64,000 nt of DNA, taken from Massilia alkalitolerans DSM 17462 (GTDB lineage: Bacteria > Pseudomonadota > Gammaproteobacteria > Burkholderiales > Burkholderiaceae_D). Where the stretch lies: the NCBI RefSeq assembly GCF_000427785.1, contig NZ_ATYR01000005.1, positions 62,001 to 126,000 on the forward strand. The letters are read 5' to 3'. Below the pieces are notes generated by a model that was given only the letters and a program-made list of their open reading frames with translations, searched no databases and was not told the origin of the DNA. Shown piece by piece: positions 63,598 to 64,000 of this stretch. The translations under genes were made by a program, and so were the position numbers. Position 1 is the stretch's first letter, and each line of letters starts with the position of its first letter.

Positions 63598-64000
63598 ATG
63601 AAACGATGCATTCTTCCCGCCCTGCTGCTGCTTGCAGCGGGCCAGGCGGCGGCCGAAAAGGCCGATGCCTACAAGCCGACGCAGATCAAGTGCCGCTCCT
63701 GCGATGCCAACAGCCTGACCGGCACGTTCACGCTGACGGGTGGGGTGGAAGTCAATCGTGGCACCCTGACGATCAGTGCCGACGGCGGGCGCTTCGAAGA
63801 GTCGCCGGGCGGCTACCAGCGCATCCTGCTGCAGGCGCAGCCCGGCAACAAGGTGCGCTTCCGGCAAAAGGCGGACGGCCCCGGCGAGCGCTGGATGGAA
63901 GGCGAAGCCGAGCGCGTCGAGTACGACGATCGCTCGGCCATGGTGAAACTGATGTCGAAGGCGAAGGTGCGGCGCTCGCTGGACGGTGTCCAGACCGAAG
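63598..64000 (+). CDS. LptA/OstA-like periplasmic protein, cut by window edge
   Basis: At least 134 residues. A signal peptide (1-19, LLLLAAGQAAAE) is followed by LptA-family features: LTGGVEVNRGTLTISADGGR, a beta-jellyroll strand pair, then VRFRQKADGPGERWMEGEAE and RVEYDDRSAMVKLM. LptA shuttles lipopolysaccharide across the periplasm. The usual lptA sits next to lptB and lptC, so this copy, 35 bp after a sensor kinase, is more likely a paralogue or a specialised OstA-like protein under envelope control. Two cysteines (KCRSCDAN) near the N-terminus are unusual. The C-terminus is outside the window. Confidence 0.75.
   Translation, partial: MKRCILPALLLLAAGQAAAEKADAYKPTQIKCRSCDANSLTGTFTLTGGVEVNRGTLTISADGGRFEESPGGYQRILLQAQPGNKVRFRQKADGPGERWMEGEAERVEYDDRSAMVKLMSKAKVRRSLDGVQTE

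Overview
The window is about 64 kb of high-GC DNA from a Gram-negative betaproteobacterium, most probably an Oxalobacteraceae member of the Massilia/Telluria/Pseudoduganella group. This rests on recognition of gene families and gene order: an exosortase-B/Eps exopolysaccharide cluster with PEP-CTERM proteins, the exbB-exbD-lpxK-trm112-kdsB-adk order, xseA next to sodB, and many large hybrid histidine kinases. The genus is an inference.

Layout. 1-0.9 kb: decayed IS607-type element with a broken serine recombinase and an apparently intact tnpB start that runs off the edge. 0.9-18.2 kb: a leftward exopolysaccharide/exosortase-B cluster. It holds two glycosyltransferases, a flippase, a polymerase/ligase, epsI, xrtB, epsG, epsF, epsE, epsD, fcl, gmd, an undecaprenyl-phosphate glucose phosphotransferase, epsL and a CAAX-type protease. 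18.2-32.7 kb: uup, three signalling proteins, tRNA-Arg(CCU), a PEP-CTERM remnant, a decapitated EAL protein, an acyl-CoA ligase/MarR pair with an operator-like palindrome, and a patatin. 33-34 kb: an intact PEP-CTERM protein behind a textbook sigma-54 promoter. 34-38.7 kb: methyltransferase, gamma-glutamyltransferase, SDR, a Pro/Gln-rich exported protein and a DsbA-like protein. 38.8-42.6 kb: the adk-kdsB-trm112-lpxK-exbD-exbB housekeeping operon.

42.64-43.91 kb is a 1.27-kb non-coding tract carrying seven copies of a composite DnaA-box-like element. Each has a TGTGGAYAA core followed 43-44 bp later by a CATTGAT-like motif, and most copies have flanking arms that differ between copies yet stay complementary. 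I regard this as the most unusual feature of the window. It is followed by xseA and sodB.

46-54 kb: an MHS-type transporter facing a DctB-like kinase and a FixJ-like regulator, then an alpha/beta hydrolase-LytS-LytR operon. 54-58 kb: a LysR regulator divergent from a tartrate/D-malate dehydrogenase, then an exported S9 peptidase. 58-64 kb: an RstA-like regulator and its probable RstB-like kinase, separated by a leftward MipA/OmpV operon and a PrcB-domain lipoprotein. The regulator and kinase share similar promoter and ribosome-binding regions. The kinase is preceded by a 16-codon leader ORF and followed by an LptA-like gene cut by the window edge.

Four palindromic elements sit at gene ends or in promoter regions: 10.1 kb, 56.0 kb, 58.9 kb and 61.8 kb. 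Sigma-54 promoter candidates before gmd and before the PEP-CTERM gene suggest that the polysaccharide and one exosortase-type substrate are co-regulated. Coordinates come from reading the sequence; no searches or structure predictions were run.
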